Positions 16,922-26,635 of a stretch of DNA of 45,427 nt are shown piece after piece (the stretch's first letter is position 1; every line of letters begins with the position of its first letter). The translations under genes were made by a program, and so were the position numbers. The notes under the pieces were generated by a model. That model ran no database searches. It was given only the letters and a program-made list of their open reading frames with translations, and was not told where the DNA came from. Source of the stretch: Azoarcus sp. Aa7 (GTDB lineage Bacteria; Pseudomonadota; Gammaproteobacteria; Burkholderiales; Rhodocyclaceae). The stretch covers positions 1-45,427 of the forward strand of contig NZ_QVLR01000045.1 in NCBI RefSeq assembly GCF_014822185.1. The letters are read 5' to 3'.

Positions 16922-18267
16922 GCGCTGCACGCCTCCACGACGTTCTCACTCCCGCGCCAGGGCACGCGACCGCCCAGCGCCTCGACAATCGGCAACGCAG
17001 ACTTCAGGCCGTCCTCGTGAAATCCGTAGCCGGTCCACGCGCCCGCGAACCACGTGCGGCGCACGCCCTGGATGCCGCCGAGCGCACGCTGCGCCGCCAC
17101 CGCAGCGGCGTCGAACACCGGATGGGCATAGTCGAAACTCGCCAGCACGCGCGCCGGGTCCGGTTCGCGCACGGGATTCAGCGTCACCACCACCGGCGTG
17201 TCGAAGGGCACGGGCTGCAGCCGGTTGATCAGGTAGCTGACCGAGACGGCGCCCGCCACGGGCTCCGCACTCTCCCCGCCCGGGGCCGCGGCGTAGTTCC
17301 ACGCCGCCCAGACGCCCTGCCGCCGCGGGAGCAGGCTGGCATCGGTATGCAGCACGGCGCGGTTGGGCTGATAGCGCACCGCCGCCAGGATCTCCCGCTC
17401 GCCTGCCGTCGCATCGCCGCCGAGGATCGCCAGCGCCTGGTCGCTGTGGCACGCGAACACGACCTCGTCGAAACGGTCGACCCGCTCCGGGGTATGGACC
17501 CACACGGCGTTGGCGTCGCGAAACACCCCCAGCACCGGCGTGTCCAGACGCAGGTCGTCGAGTTGACTGCACATGCGCCGCACGTACTCGCGCCCGCCCC
17601 CGCGCACCGTCATCCACTGCGGCCGATCGGCGATCTGCAGCAGCCCGTGGTTGTCGCAGAAGCGCACGAAGGTCTCGAGGGGATAATCGAGCATGGCCCG
17701 CGTCGGGCAAGACCAGATCGCCGCAGCCATCGGCAACAGGTACCAGTCGCGAAACTCGCGGCTGTAGCGGTTCGCCGCCAGGTATTCACCCAGCCGCAGC
17801 CCCGCCGCCCCGTCGCCGCCAAGGGCGAACCGGGGGGCCTCGCGGTTGAAGCGCAGGATGTCGCGCAGCATGCGCCAGAACCCCGGCCGCGCCGCATTGC
17901 CCGGCTGCGCGAAGAGGCTGCGCAGACTGGTTCCCGACCACTCCAGGTCCGGCTGCGCGAGGCTCACGGAAAACGACATCTCCGTCTCGACGGCCTCGAC
18001 GCCGAGCAGGCCGAAGAGCGCGATCAGGTTCGGGTAGGTGCGGCGATTGAACACCAGGAAGCCGGTGTCGACGGGGTGAGTCACCCCGTCCAGCGTCACG
18101 TCGACCGTGTTCGTGTGCCCGCCCGCCTGCTTGCCGGCCTCGAAGACGGTCACGTCATGCTCGCGCGACAGCATCCACGCGCAGGCCAGCCCGGAGATCC
18201 CCGCGCCGACGACCGCAATCCGCCGCGCCGGACGCGGCTCCCACGGGAAGGCTTCGCGCATGTTCAT
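16918..18267 (-). CDS. FAD/NAD(P)-binding amine-oxidase-like oxidoreductase
   Basis: A 449-residue flavoprotein. The dinucleotide motif RIAVVGAGISGLACAWML is near residues 17-34, with VFEAGKQAGGHTNTVD just behind (second FAD contact) and a C-terminal FAD block RTWFAGAWTGYGFHEDG. It resembles desaturase or dehydrogenase flavoproteins acting on hydrophobic chains. In the conserved trio with DUF1365 and a CFA-like methyltransferase it is the likely redox enzyme. Three near starts exist (GTG 18276, ATG 18267, ATG 18261); 18267 is preferred because it overlaps the upstream stop as ATGA. Confidence 0.92.
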   Translation of the reverse strand: MNMREAFPWEPRPARRIAVVGAGISGLACAWMLSREHDVTVFEAGKQAGGHTNTVDVTLDGVTHPVDTGFLVFNRRTYPNLIALFGLLGVEAVETEMSFSVSLAQPDLEWSGTSLRSLFAQPGNAARPGFWRMLRDILRFNREAPRFALGGDGAAGLRLGEYLAANRYSREFRDWYLLPMAAAIWSCPTRAMLDYPLETFVRFCDNHGLLQIADRPQWMTVRGGGREYVRRMCSQLDDLRLDTPVLGVFRDANAVWVHTPERVDRFDEVVFACHSDQALAILGGDATAGEREILAAVRYQPNRAVLHTDASLLPRRQGVWAAWNYAAAPGGESAEPVAGAVSVSYLINRLQPVPFDTPVVVTLNPVREPDPARVLASFDYAHPVFDAAAVAAQRALGGIQGVRRTWFAGAWTGYGFHEDGLKSALPIVEALGGRVPWRGSENVVEACSA

Positions 18268-18509
18268 GATGAGCACCCCTGCACCGTCGCCGGCGCGTAG
18301 TCGCCGCGATGAAGGAAGAGTTTCAGTGCCAACCCCTCGTCCACGGCATAATTGTCCTGGACAGAAACCACTGCCGACGGATCGACCGGCGTGGCCGCAG
18401 CGGCCCGCGGAGCTGTCACGTACATGAACAGCGCAGCACCTGCGACGACCGTCGCCGCAAGCAGCAGGGTGCGTTGCATGATAGAGAACCTAAGGGTCTT
18501 GGCTTTCAT
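18264..18509 (-). CDS. Small predicted exported protein, first gene of the light-response cassette
   Basis: An 81-residue product I do not recognise. The first 40 residues are signal-peptide-like (basic start, hydrophobic LLLAATVVAGAALFMYVTA, Ala-rich end). The mature part is about 40 residues and includes SVQDNYAVDEGLALKLFLHRGDY. It ends in a single Cys plus two Ser. Two starts are possible: ATG 18509, with AGGA 4 bases upstream but lying within the regulator palindrome, or ATG 18479 (71 aa) with a weaker site. ATGA overlap with the FAD gene supports co-translation. Confidence 0.7.
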   Translation of the reverse strand: MKAKTLRFSIMQRTLLLAATVVAGAALFMYVTAPRAAAATPVDPSAVVSVQDNYAVDEGLALKLFLHRGDYAPATVQGCSS

Positions 18510-18586
18510 TTTGTCCTGGACAAAATTTGTACACGGCTCTAACTTAGAGCCATTCGCACACCACGTCAAGGATTTGTCCACGACAA
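18508..18586. promoter_or_regulatory. Divergent control region of the LitR-like regulator and the lipid cassette
   Basis: Three palindromes in 79 bp: ATTTTGTCCTGGACAAAAT (18508-18526, perfect), GGCTCTAACTTAGAGCC (18535-18551, perfect) and TTGTCCACGACAA (18574-18586, 5-bp arms) right before the regulator ATG. TGTACA also occurs at 18528-18533. Facing sigma-70-like promoters can be drawn. On the minus strand: TTGACG (18569-18564), 17 bp, TAAGTT (18546-18541). On the plus strand: TGGACA (18517-18522), 17 bp, TAACTT (18540-18545). Both -10 boxes lie inside the central palindrome. TTGTCC/TTGTAC-type sites suit B12-domain MerR regulators, from memory of the MlrA/LitR families. Confidence 0.75.
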
Positions 18587-18587
18587 C

Positions 18588-19505
18588 ATGAAAAATCTCG
18601 CCAACCATCCCGACGGCTTCGGCATTGCCGCGGTCGAGCGCGACACCGGGCTGCCCAAGGACACGCTGCGCGTCTGGGAGCGCCGCTACGGCTTTCCGCA
18701 GCCCCTGCGCGACGCCAACGGCGAGCGCGTGTACCCCGCCGCACAGGTGGACAAACTGCGCCTCATCCGCCGCCTTCTCGACCAGGGCCTGCGCCCATCG
18801 CGCATCGTCGCGGCCAGCACGGACGAACTCGCGCAGCTGCTCGAGGCGTCGCCCGAGGCCGCTCCGCCCGCGGCCCCCGCCGGCTGGAACACCCTGCTCG
18901 CCTTCATGCAGCGGCAGGACGGCGCAGCCCTCCAGCGCGCCCTGCAACAGAGCCTGCTGAAACAGGGCCTGCAGCGCTTTCTCACCGACACGCTCACCCC
19001 CCTCACCGATGCGGTCGGGCAGGCGTGGCTGCGCGGCGAACTGAACGTGGCCGGCGAACACCTGTACACGGAGCAGGTGCACAACGTGTTGCGCGGCGCC
19101 ATCGCGAACCACGGCGGACATGGCGGGGCGCCGTCCATCCTGCTCACGACCTTCCCGAACGAACTGCATTCGCTCGGCCTGCTGATGGCCGAGGCCATGT
19201 TTGCGCCCGAGGGCGCGCACTGCACCTCGCTCGGCACCCAGACGCCGCTCGCCGACATCGAGCACGCCGCCACACAGGGCGGCATCGACGTCGTCGCGCT
19301 GTCCTTCAGCGCTGCCTATCCGCCGCGCCAGGCGGTCGAGGGCCTCAACACGCTACGCGCCCGCCTGCCCGCCAGCATTGCACTCTGGGCCGGCGGTCTG
19401 GCCGTGCGCGAGCAGCAGCGCAAGCTGCCGGGAATCCGCGTCATCGCAGACCTGCACGACGGCATCGCCGCCCTCGCAGAGTGGCGCGCCGCGCATCCCG
19501 CATGA
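18588..19505 (+). CDS. litR: MerR-family regulator with cobalamin-binding photoreceptor domain (LitR/CarH type)
   Basis: A 305-residue transcriptional regulator. Residues about 8-75 form the MerR winged helix-turn-helix (GIAAVERDTGLPKDTLRVWERRYGFPQP, split). Residues about 105-180 form the helical cap of a B12-binding unit with W147-x9-E157-H158, the adenosyl-contacting motif of CarH. Residues 185-300 are a Rossmann-like B12 fold with E192-x-H194-x-x-G197, where His is the expected lower cobalt ligand. In CarH/LitR proteins, dark tetramers with adenosylcobalamin repress, and light breaks the Co-C bond and releases DNA. Both motifs are intact, so light sensing is likely. It diverges from the nine-gene cassette and has a palindrome immediately before its ATG, suggesting autoregulation. 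Confidence 0.9.
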   Translation: MKNLANHPDGFGIAAVERDTGLPKDTLRVWERRYGFPQPLRDANGERVYPAAQVDKLRLIRRLLDQGLRPSRIVAASTDELAQLLEASPEAAPPAAPAGWNTLLAFMQRQDGAALQRALQQSLLKQGLQRFLTDTLTPLTDAVGQAWLRGELNVAGEHLYTEQVHNVLRGAIANHGGHGGAPSILLTTFPNELHSLGLLMAEAMFAPEGAHCTSLGTQTPLADIEHAATQGGIDVVALSFSAAYPPRQAVEGLNTLRARLPASIALWAGGLAVREQQRKLPGIRVIADLHDGIAALAEWRAAHPA

Positions 19506-19591
19506 CGCGCCGGCAGGCGCATCCCGGGCGCGCGCGCTAGAATCGCGCCTTCCGGGACCGCACGCGGTCCCCGTCCCGCTCTCAGGAACCG

Positions 19592-20080
19592 ATGCCCTAC
19601 CCTCGCCCCGCCTTCGAAGGCAAGATCTGCCCCCCCGAGGAGCTGCGCGCCCGCACAGCAACGCTATCGCGCCCGCTCGTGTTCACCAACGGATGCTTCG
19701 ACATCCTGCACCGCGGGCATGTCACCTACCTCGCGCAGGCGCGCGCGCTCGGCGCGGCGATGGTCGTCGCGCTGAACACCGACGCGTCGGTGAAGCGGCT
19801 TGGCAAGGGCGACGACCGACCGGTGAATCCGCTGGAGGACCGCGCCGCCGTGATGGCCGCGCTGGAATGCGTCGATCTCGTCACGTGGTTCGACGAGGAC
19901 ACGCCGCTGCAGCGCATCCTCGACGCACGCCCGGAGGTGCTGGTGAAAGGCGGCGACTGGCCGGTGGACCGCATCGTCGGCGCCGCGGAAGTGAGCGGCT
20001 GGGGCGGGACGGTGCATTCCATCCCGTTCGAACACGAGCGCTCGACGACCGCCCTGATCGGGCGCATCCGCAGTCTCTGA
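19592..20080 (+). CDS. rfaE2: D-glycero-beta-D-manno-heptose 1-phosphate adenylyltransferase
   Basis: A 162-residue nucleotidyltransferase that forms ADP-heptose for lipopolysaccharide inner core. The nucleotide motif [17 protein letters not shown] holds the HxGH signature (HRGH). [24 protein letters not shown] and the C-terminal STTALIGRI complete the family pattern. It corresponds to the C-terminal half of E. coli HldE; the kinase half is absent, so this is the stand-alone form (also called HldC). A TAGAAT -10-like box lies about 50 bases upstream. It converges on the histidine kinase with a 14-base gap. Confidence 0.95.
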   Translation: MPYPRPAFEGKICPPEELRARTATLSRPLVFTNGCFDILHRGHVTYLAQARALGAAMVVALNTDASVKRLGKGDDRPVNPLEDRAAVMAALECVDLVTWFDEDTPLQRILDARPEVLVKGGDWPVDRIVGAAEVSGWGGTVHSIPFEHERSTTALIGRIRSL

Positions 20081-20094
20081 CGCCGGCGCGGCGC

Positions 20095-22092
20095 TCAGCC
20101 CGCGGACGGCCCCCCTGCGCTCACGCCCGCCTGTGCCGTGAGCGGGGCGACACGCGGCAGGCGCACGCGCATCGTCGTCCCTGCACCCAGGCGGCTGTCG
20201 ACCGTGATCGTGCCGCCGAGCACGTTCGACAGCAGGCTGTGCACGATGTGCAGACCCAGGCCGCTGCCGCCCTTGCCGAGGCGCGACGTGAAGAAGGGCT
20301 CGAAGATGCGCCCCTGCAGCTCGTCCGGAATGCCGCGTCCGTCGTCGCTCACTTCGAGCAGCACCCATTCGGCGTTGTCCGCGCGACCGACGATGCGCAC
20401 CTCGCCTTCGCTGCGCCCCTCCAGCCCGTGCAGCACCGCATTGTTGATGAGGTTCGCGAGCACCTGCCCGAGCGCACCTGGGTAGCTGTCGAGCCGCACT
20501 GAAGCATCCACTTCGGTTGTCAGGCGGAAAGGCAGCCGCTTCAGTGAGGGCCGCAGTGTCATGACGATCTCGTCAACCACCTCGCCGAGGGGGAACTCGC
20601 GCCGCTGCGCGCTCGACTGGTCCACCGCGACCTGCTTGAAGCTCGCGACCAGCGCCGCGGAGCGCTCCAGGTTGCGCTCGATGATCGCGTTGCCCGCCTC
20701 CGTCTCTTCGAGATAGCGCTCCAGCGTTGAGCGCCGCAACCCCGATTCGAGCTCGCGCCGCAGCGCGCGCGTCTGGTCGCGCACGGTGTTCGCGGCGATC
20801 AGGCTGTTGCCCAGCGGCGTGCCGAGCTCATGCGCGACACCGGCGACGAGCGCGCCGAGTGCAGCCATCTTCTCGGAGCGAACCAGTTCCTCCTGCGTCC
20901 GGCTCAGGGTTTCGAGTGCCCCCGAAAGCTCCCCGTTGCTGCGGTGCAGTTCCACCGTGCGCTCGGCGACGCGCGCCTCCAGCGTCTGATTGAGCTCGTG
21001 CAGCGCTTCCTGGCTCGCGACGATAGCGGCCTCGCGTTCGCGGATCGACTGCCCCATATGCTGGAACGCCGCGGCGAGGCGGTTGAACTCGCGCACCTGC
21101 GAAGTCCGCCACGCGAGGTCGTAGCGACCGCGCTCGACACCCCGGGCGAAGACGGAGAGATCGCGGAACAGACGCGCGAAATACCCCGACTGGATCGCTG
21201 CACCGACGAGGCCCACGATCCATGCCGTCGCCAGCCCGACCAGCATGATCAGTTCGGCCGTCTGCGAAGCGCGGAAGGCCTCGCTGCGCGGGCGCATCAC
21301 GAGCACCTGCCAACCGACGGGCGACACCGGCACGGTGCTACCGACCATGTCCACGCCGTCGACATGCAGTCGCACCTGGCGGCTGCCGTCGTCGTGCTCA
21401 TGCACGCCGGAATGGGGCTCGTCGACGATCTCGGGCAGTGTTCCCGCAGGCAGGCCGGCGGTGTCCCCGATCACAGCGCCGCGGCCGTCCAGCAGCAGCG
21501 TGCGCAAACCGCCATCTTCCATCACGCGCGATACGGCCTGCATGAGCGACGCGGACGACAGCTCGCCCAACAGCGTCACGCCCGCATACCGCACGGCAAC
21601 CACCGCTGCCACATTTGCGCTGACGGGGGACAGTGCCACATCCGACCATTGCACCCCTGACTCCCCCACCGCGACGGGGAACAGTGCATGCCCGGAAAAG
21701 TCCCTGCCGATCAGATCGTTGCGCAGCGCACGGCGTGATGCCGGGAGCCCGGCGGCGAAGACCCGCCCATCATCGTCGAGCGCGTAGATCGAGGAGAGGC
21801 TTCCGTTGTCGTCGATGAGGCGGTCGAGGACCCCGGAAACGGCATCCCCGCTCCATGGATCCCCCGATACGAGGACACGTGATATCGCCCGCACGGCAAC
21901 CTCCGGGCCCATCACCAGCGCCTCGATCTGCGCCGCGATGGCGTGAGCGATCTGGTGCTGCCGCAGGGTCGTGTCGCGGTCGATCTGCGGCAGCAACCAA
22001 GCGTTCATCAGAAGATAGACGACGGCGAACGTCAGCGTCGCGACCAGGAGCGAACGCAGAAACAGCAGGCGGGACAGGCGGACGGGACGCAT
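20095..22092 (-). CDS. Membrane sensor histidine kinase
   Basis: A 665-residue kinase. First transmembrane helix about residues 10-30, a long periplasmic sensor region (about 30-280, double-Cache-like by pattern), second helix near 280-300, HAMP-like linker, coiled coil, then a kinase core. The H box GVAHELGTPLGNSL has the phospho-acceptor His at about 421. N box NLINNAVLHG, G1 DDGRGIP, F box FEPFFTSRLGKGGSGLGL and G2 are all intact. The GT-P-GN phase after the His suits the HisKA family with rare LGTPLGNSL variation. It lies 30 bases behind the REC-GGDEF-EAL gene, its likely partner. ATG at 22095 is an equally possible start. Confidence 0.93.
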   Translation of the reverse strand: MRPVRLSRLLFLRSLLVATLTFAVVYLLMNAWLLPQIDRDTTLRQHQIAHAIAAQIEALVMGPEVAVRAISRVLVSGDPWSGDAVSGVLDRLIDDNGSLSSIYALDDDGRVFAAGLPASRRALRNDLIGRDFSGHALFPVAVGESGVQWSDVALSPVSANVAAVVAVRYAGVTLLGELSSASLMQAVSRVMEDGGLRTLLLDGRGAVIGDTAGLPAGTLPEIVDEPHSGVHEHDDGSRQVRLHVDGVDMVGSTVPVSPVGWQVLVMRPRSEAFRASQTAELIMLVGLATAWIVGLVGAAIQSGYFARLFRDLSVFARGVERGRYDLAWRTSQVREFNRLAAAFQHMGQSIREREAAIVASQEALHELNQTLEARVAERTVELHRSNGELSGALETLSRTQEELVRSEKMAALGALVAGVAHELGTPLGNSLIAANTVRDQTRALRRELESGLRRSTLERYLEETEAGNAIIERNLERSAALVASFKQVAVDQSSAQRREFPLGEVVDEIVMTLRPSLKRLPFRLTTEVDASVRLDSYPGALGQVLANLINNAVLHGLEGRSEGEVRIVGRADNAEWVLLEVSDDGRGIPDELQGRIFEPFFTSRLGKGGSGLGLHIVHSLLSNVLGGTITVDSRLGAGTTMRVRLPRVAPLTAQAGVSAGGPSAG

Positions 22093-22122
22093 CACCGCAC
22101 CGCCGGAGCGCGGCTAGCGCGT

Positions 22123-24342
22123 TCAGCGGCCGTCCTGGGCATGCGCTTCAAGCCATGCCCGCCAATCCCCGGCCGGCATCGGCCGCGCGAAGTGGTAGCC
22201 CTGGCCGAGCTGGCAGCCCATCGCCTGAAGCCGCGCGGCCTGCCCGGCCTGCTCGATGCCTTCGGCGATCAACTCGATGCCCAGCCGGTCGCCCAGCCCG
22301 CACACAAGGCCGGCAATGTCGCCGCCCTTGCCCTCACCGCCGATGTCATTGATGAAGGCGCGGTCGATCTTGAGGCGGTCCACGTTCATCCGCTGCAGAC
22401 GGCTGAGCGACGAGAAACCGGTACCGAAATCGTCGATCGCGATGTCCAACCCCATCGCCTTGACGCGCCCGAACAGCTCGATCATGCGGTCGCCCTCGCC
22501 CATCGCGACCGACTCGGTGATCTCCAGCTCGATCTGACGTGGCGACACGCCGCTGTCCTCGATCGCCGCACGCAGGCGGCCGAGGAAGTGCGGATCGCGG
22601 AACTGGATCACCGAAACGTTGATCGCCATGCGCACCGAACCGTGCCCCGCCTGCGCCATGCGCGCGGCCTCCTCGCAGGCACGCCGCAGCACCCACTCGC
22701 CGATCGCTACGATCAGGCCGGAACGCTCGGCGAGCGGAATGAAGCTGTCGGGCGGGATCATCGTCCCGTCGCTCGTGCGCCAGCGCAGCAGGGCTTCGGC
22801 ACCGACGCAACGCCCGGTCGCGAGTTCGATCTGCGGCTGGAACACGAGGAAGAGTTCGTTCGCGCCGAAGGCGCCGCGCAGGTTGTGCAGCAGGTTCACG
22901 CGCCCGCGGATCTCCTCGCTGACGCCGCGGTTGTAGCGCACCACCGAACCGCGCTCGGCCTGCTTCGCGCGCTTGAGCGCAAGATAGCCGTCCTCCAGCG
23001 CCTCGCTGCCGTCCCCGGCGACGTCGTCGAGGCGGACGATGCCCACGGTCACGGACACGATGACGCTCTCGCCTTCGACCTCCAGCGGATCGGAGAACAG
23101 GCCGTCGAGGCAGCTCACGTCTGCATCGTGGGCCGTCCAGAACACCGCGAAGCTGTCGCTGCCCACCCGCGCGACACTGACATTCGTGCCGCATCCGGCA
23201 ACGATGCGCGCCGCCACGCCCTTGAGCAGCGCGTCGCCGTATTGATAGCCGAAGGCGCCGTTGATCTCGCCGAAATGGTCGACGTCCACCACCGCCAGCA
23301 CGCCGCGGCGGCCGTCAATTTCGCGCAGATGTGCGTCGAGCAGCTCCAGCAGCTGCCGGCGGTTGGGCAGATGCACGAGCGGATCGAAATACGAATACTC
23401 GTTGAGCCGCTGCACGAGGTCGACGTTGTCCAGGCACACCGACACGTTCGCACAGAACACTTCGAGCAGGGACGGATCGAGCTCGTCGGCCAGGTATCCG
23501 GTTTCCACGTAGGCGGCGAGATCGCGCCCGGGCCGCGAGCCGAAGTACAGCGCGATGCCCTGCCCCGGTTCTACGACGTTCGCACGCTGCATCAGCGCGC
23601 GCTCGAGGATCGTGCGGATGGCCGGATCCTGCAGCGCTTCGAGCGGCTGGCGGCAGGCATGGCCGAAGCGGCCGGCTGCCGCGATCACCTCGCACGGGGC
23701 GCCGGCGTCACGGCGCGCGCACACCAGCCCTTCGGGCGGCAGCGCGAGCAGCCCGGCGATCTGCGTGATGACGCCGCCCGCGAAGTCGGCAAGCCCCTCG
23801 CAGCGCAGCAGTTCGGCGCTGCCGCGCACGATATGCGCCAACCCGGCACGGCTCGCGTTGACGATGCGGATCTGCTGGTAGGCACGGATCGCGGCAGTGA
23901 GTGCCGCGTACAGCCGGGTACGGGAGAGCTCCGACTTGTTCTTGTAGTCGTTGATGTCGTAGTCGCGGATCGCGTCGAGTTCCGGTGCATACCCGGGCTG
24001 GCCGGTGCGCAGGATGATGCGCACGTCGCGCATGTGGAAACGATGGCGGATCTCGTCGACGAGCAGCAAGCCGGCATCCTGCGTTTCCATCACGACGTCG
24101 AGCAGAATCACCGCGATGTCGCGCTCTTCGGCGAACAGCGCGCGCGCCTCGGCGGCGGAACGGGCATGCACGAAAGCGAGCGGACGCCCGAGGATCTCGG
24201 TGTTGGCGAGACTCAGCTCGGTGCTGCGATGGACGTCTTCGTCGTCATCGACAATCGCGACCATCCACCGGGCGGAAACGGCGGCCGGCACGGGCTGCGG
24301 TTCGGCCGCGAATTCGAGCAGATCTTCGTCGGGACGATTCAT
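22123..24342 (-). CDS. Response regulator with DUF3369-like, degenerate GGDEF and intact EAL domains
   Basis: A 739-residue cytosolic protein. Receiver domain residues about 25-150 with DDD at 32-34 and acceptor D82 (LLDVVM). A DUF3369/GAF-like sensor region follows (about 160-310). The GGDEF domain (about 315-470) has its signature changed to GSDSF (394-398), so cyclase activity is improbable. The EAL domain (about 490-735) keeps E516 in EALLRW, MAINVSV, ELEITES, AIDDFGTGFSS, LKIDRAFI, IAEGIEQ and GCQLGQGYHFARP, the residues needed for c-di-GMP hydrolysis. It is therefore probably a phosphorelay-controlled phosphodiesterase. Operon with the kinase downstream and a 90-aa gene upstream. Confidence 0.94.
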   Translation of the reverse strand: MNRPDEDLLEFAAEPQPVPAAVSARWMVAIVDDDEDVHRSTELSLANTEILGRPLAFVHARSAAEARALFAEERDIAVILLDVVMETQDAGLLLVDEIRHRFHMRDVRIILRTGQPGYAPELDAIRDYDINDYKNKSELSRTRLYAALTAAIRAYQQIRIVNASRAGLAHIVRGSAELLRCEGLADFAGGVITQIAGLLALPPEGLVCARRDAGAPCEVIAAAGRFGHACRQPLEALQDPAIRTILERALMQRANVVEPGQGIALYFGSRPGRDLAAYVETGYLADELDPSLLEVFCANVSVCLDNVDLVQRLNEYSYFDPLVHLPNRRQLLELLDAHLREIDGRRGVLAVVDVDHFGEINGAFGYQYGDALLKGVAARIVAGCGTNVSVARVGSDSFAVFWTAHDADVSCLDGLFSDPLEVEGESVIVSVTVGIVRLDDVAGDGSEALEDGYLALKRAKQAERGSVVRYNRGVSEEIRGRVNLLHNLRGAFGANELFLVFQPQIELATGRCVGAEALLRWRTSDGTMIPPDSFIPLAERSGLIVAIGEWVLRRACEEAARMAQAGHGSVRMAINVSVIQFRDPHFLGRLRAAIEDSGVSPRQIELEITESVAMGEGDRMIELFGRVKAMGLDIAIDDFGTGFSSLSRLQRMNVDRLKIDRAFINDIGGEGKGGDIAGLVCGLGDRLGIELIAEGIEQAGQAARLQAMGCQLGQGYHFARPMPAGDWRAWLEAHAQDGR

Positions 24343-24352
24343 CTACGACATT

Positions 24353-24625
24353 TCACCCCTGGACTCCCCGCCGCGACTCGCCCACGGTGTCGCGCCAGTC
24401 GGACGTTATGCTTTCCTCGAATTGCGGAAATTCGCGATCGTGCTCCATCAGCAGACGGAGGATCGTGCGCGCATGGTCGCCGGGAAACCCCCGCCGCTGA
24501 CCGTCGCGGGTGTCGTTCATGAGCCGGTTGATGAACTCGCGGCAGTCGCGCGTTCCCCACAGCTCGTCGATCCGACTGAGGTGAGGATAGGCCTCGTAGA
24601 GCTTCGAAACGTTGGTCTTCCGCAT
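24353..24625 (-). CDS. Small conserved-looking hypothetical protein upstream of the c-di-GMP regulator
   Basis: A 90-residue soluble protein with no recognised domain. It is rich in charged and aromatic residues (YEAYPHLSRIDELWGTRDCREFINRLM) and looks helical. ATG at 24625 has a GGGGG-rich site upstream. It ends 10 bases before the REC-GGDEF-EAL start, so the three genes probably form one operon. It may interact with the signalling proteins, which is a guess from position only. Confidence 0.75.
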   Translation of the reverse strand: MRKTNVSKLYEAYPHLSRIDELWGTRDCREFINRLMNDTRDGQRRGFPGDHARTILRLLMEHDREFPQFEESITSDWRDTVGESRRGVQG

Positions 24626-24792
24626 GGGATCCCCCAGCCGTGCACAACCCGCAACTTTCGTATTAGTCGAACGATAACACCGTCATCGACCTGCGTCGAA
24701 TCCGGGCCGCGCCAGCAATAATGCCAGCTGCATTACAATGAAACCCCGCAACCTCGTGCACGCCCTGTATCGACCCGGGCGGCACCGGTAGA

Positions 24793-26622
<1,830 letters not shown>

Positions 26623-26635
26623 TCGCGCGCGGCTT

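Noticed and set aside
21943-24522. 859-codon plus-strand frame opposite the histidine kinase and EAL regulator
   Set aside because: Spans two real genes on the other strand, lacks any domain motif, and is a GC codon-bias artefact.
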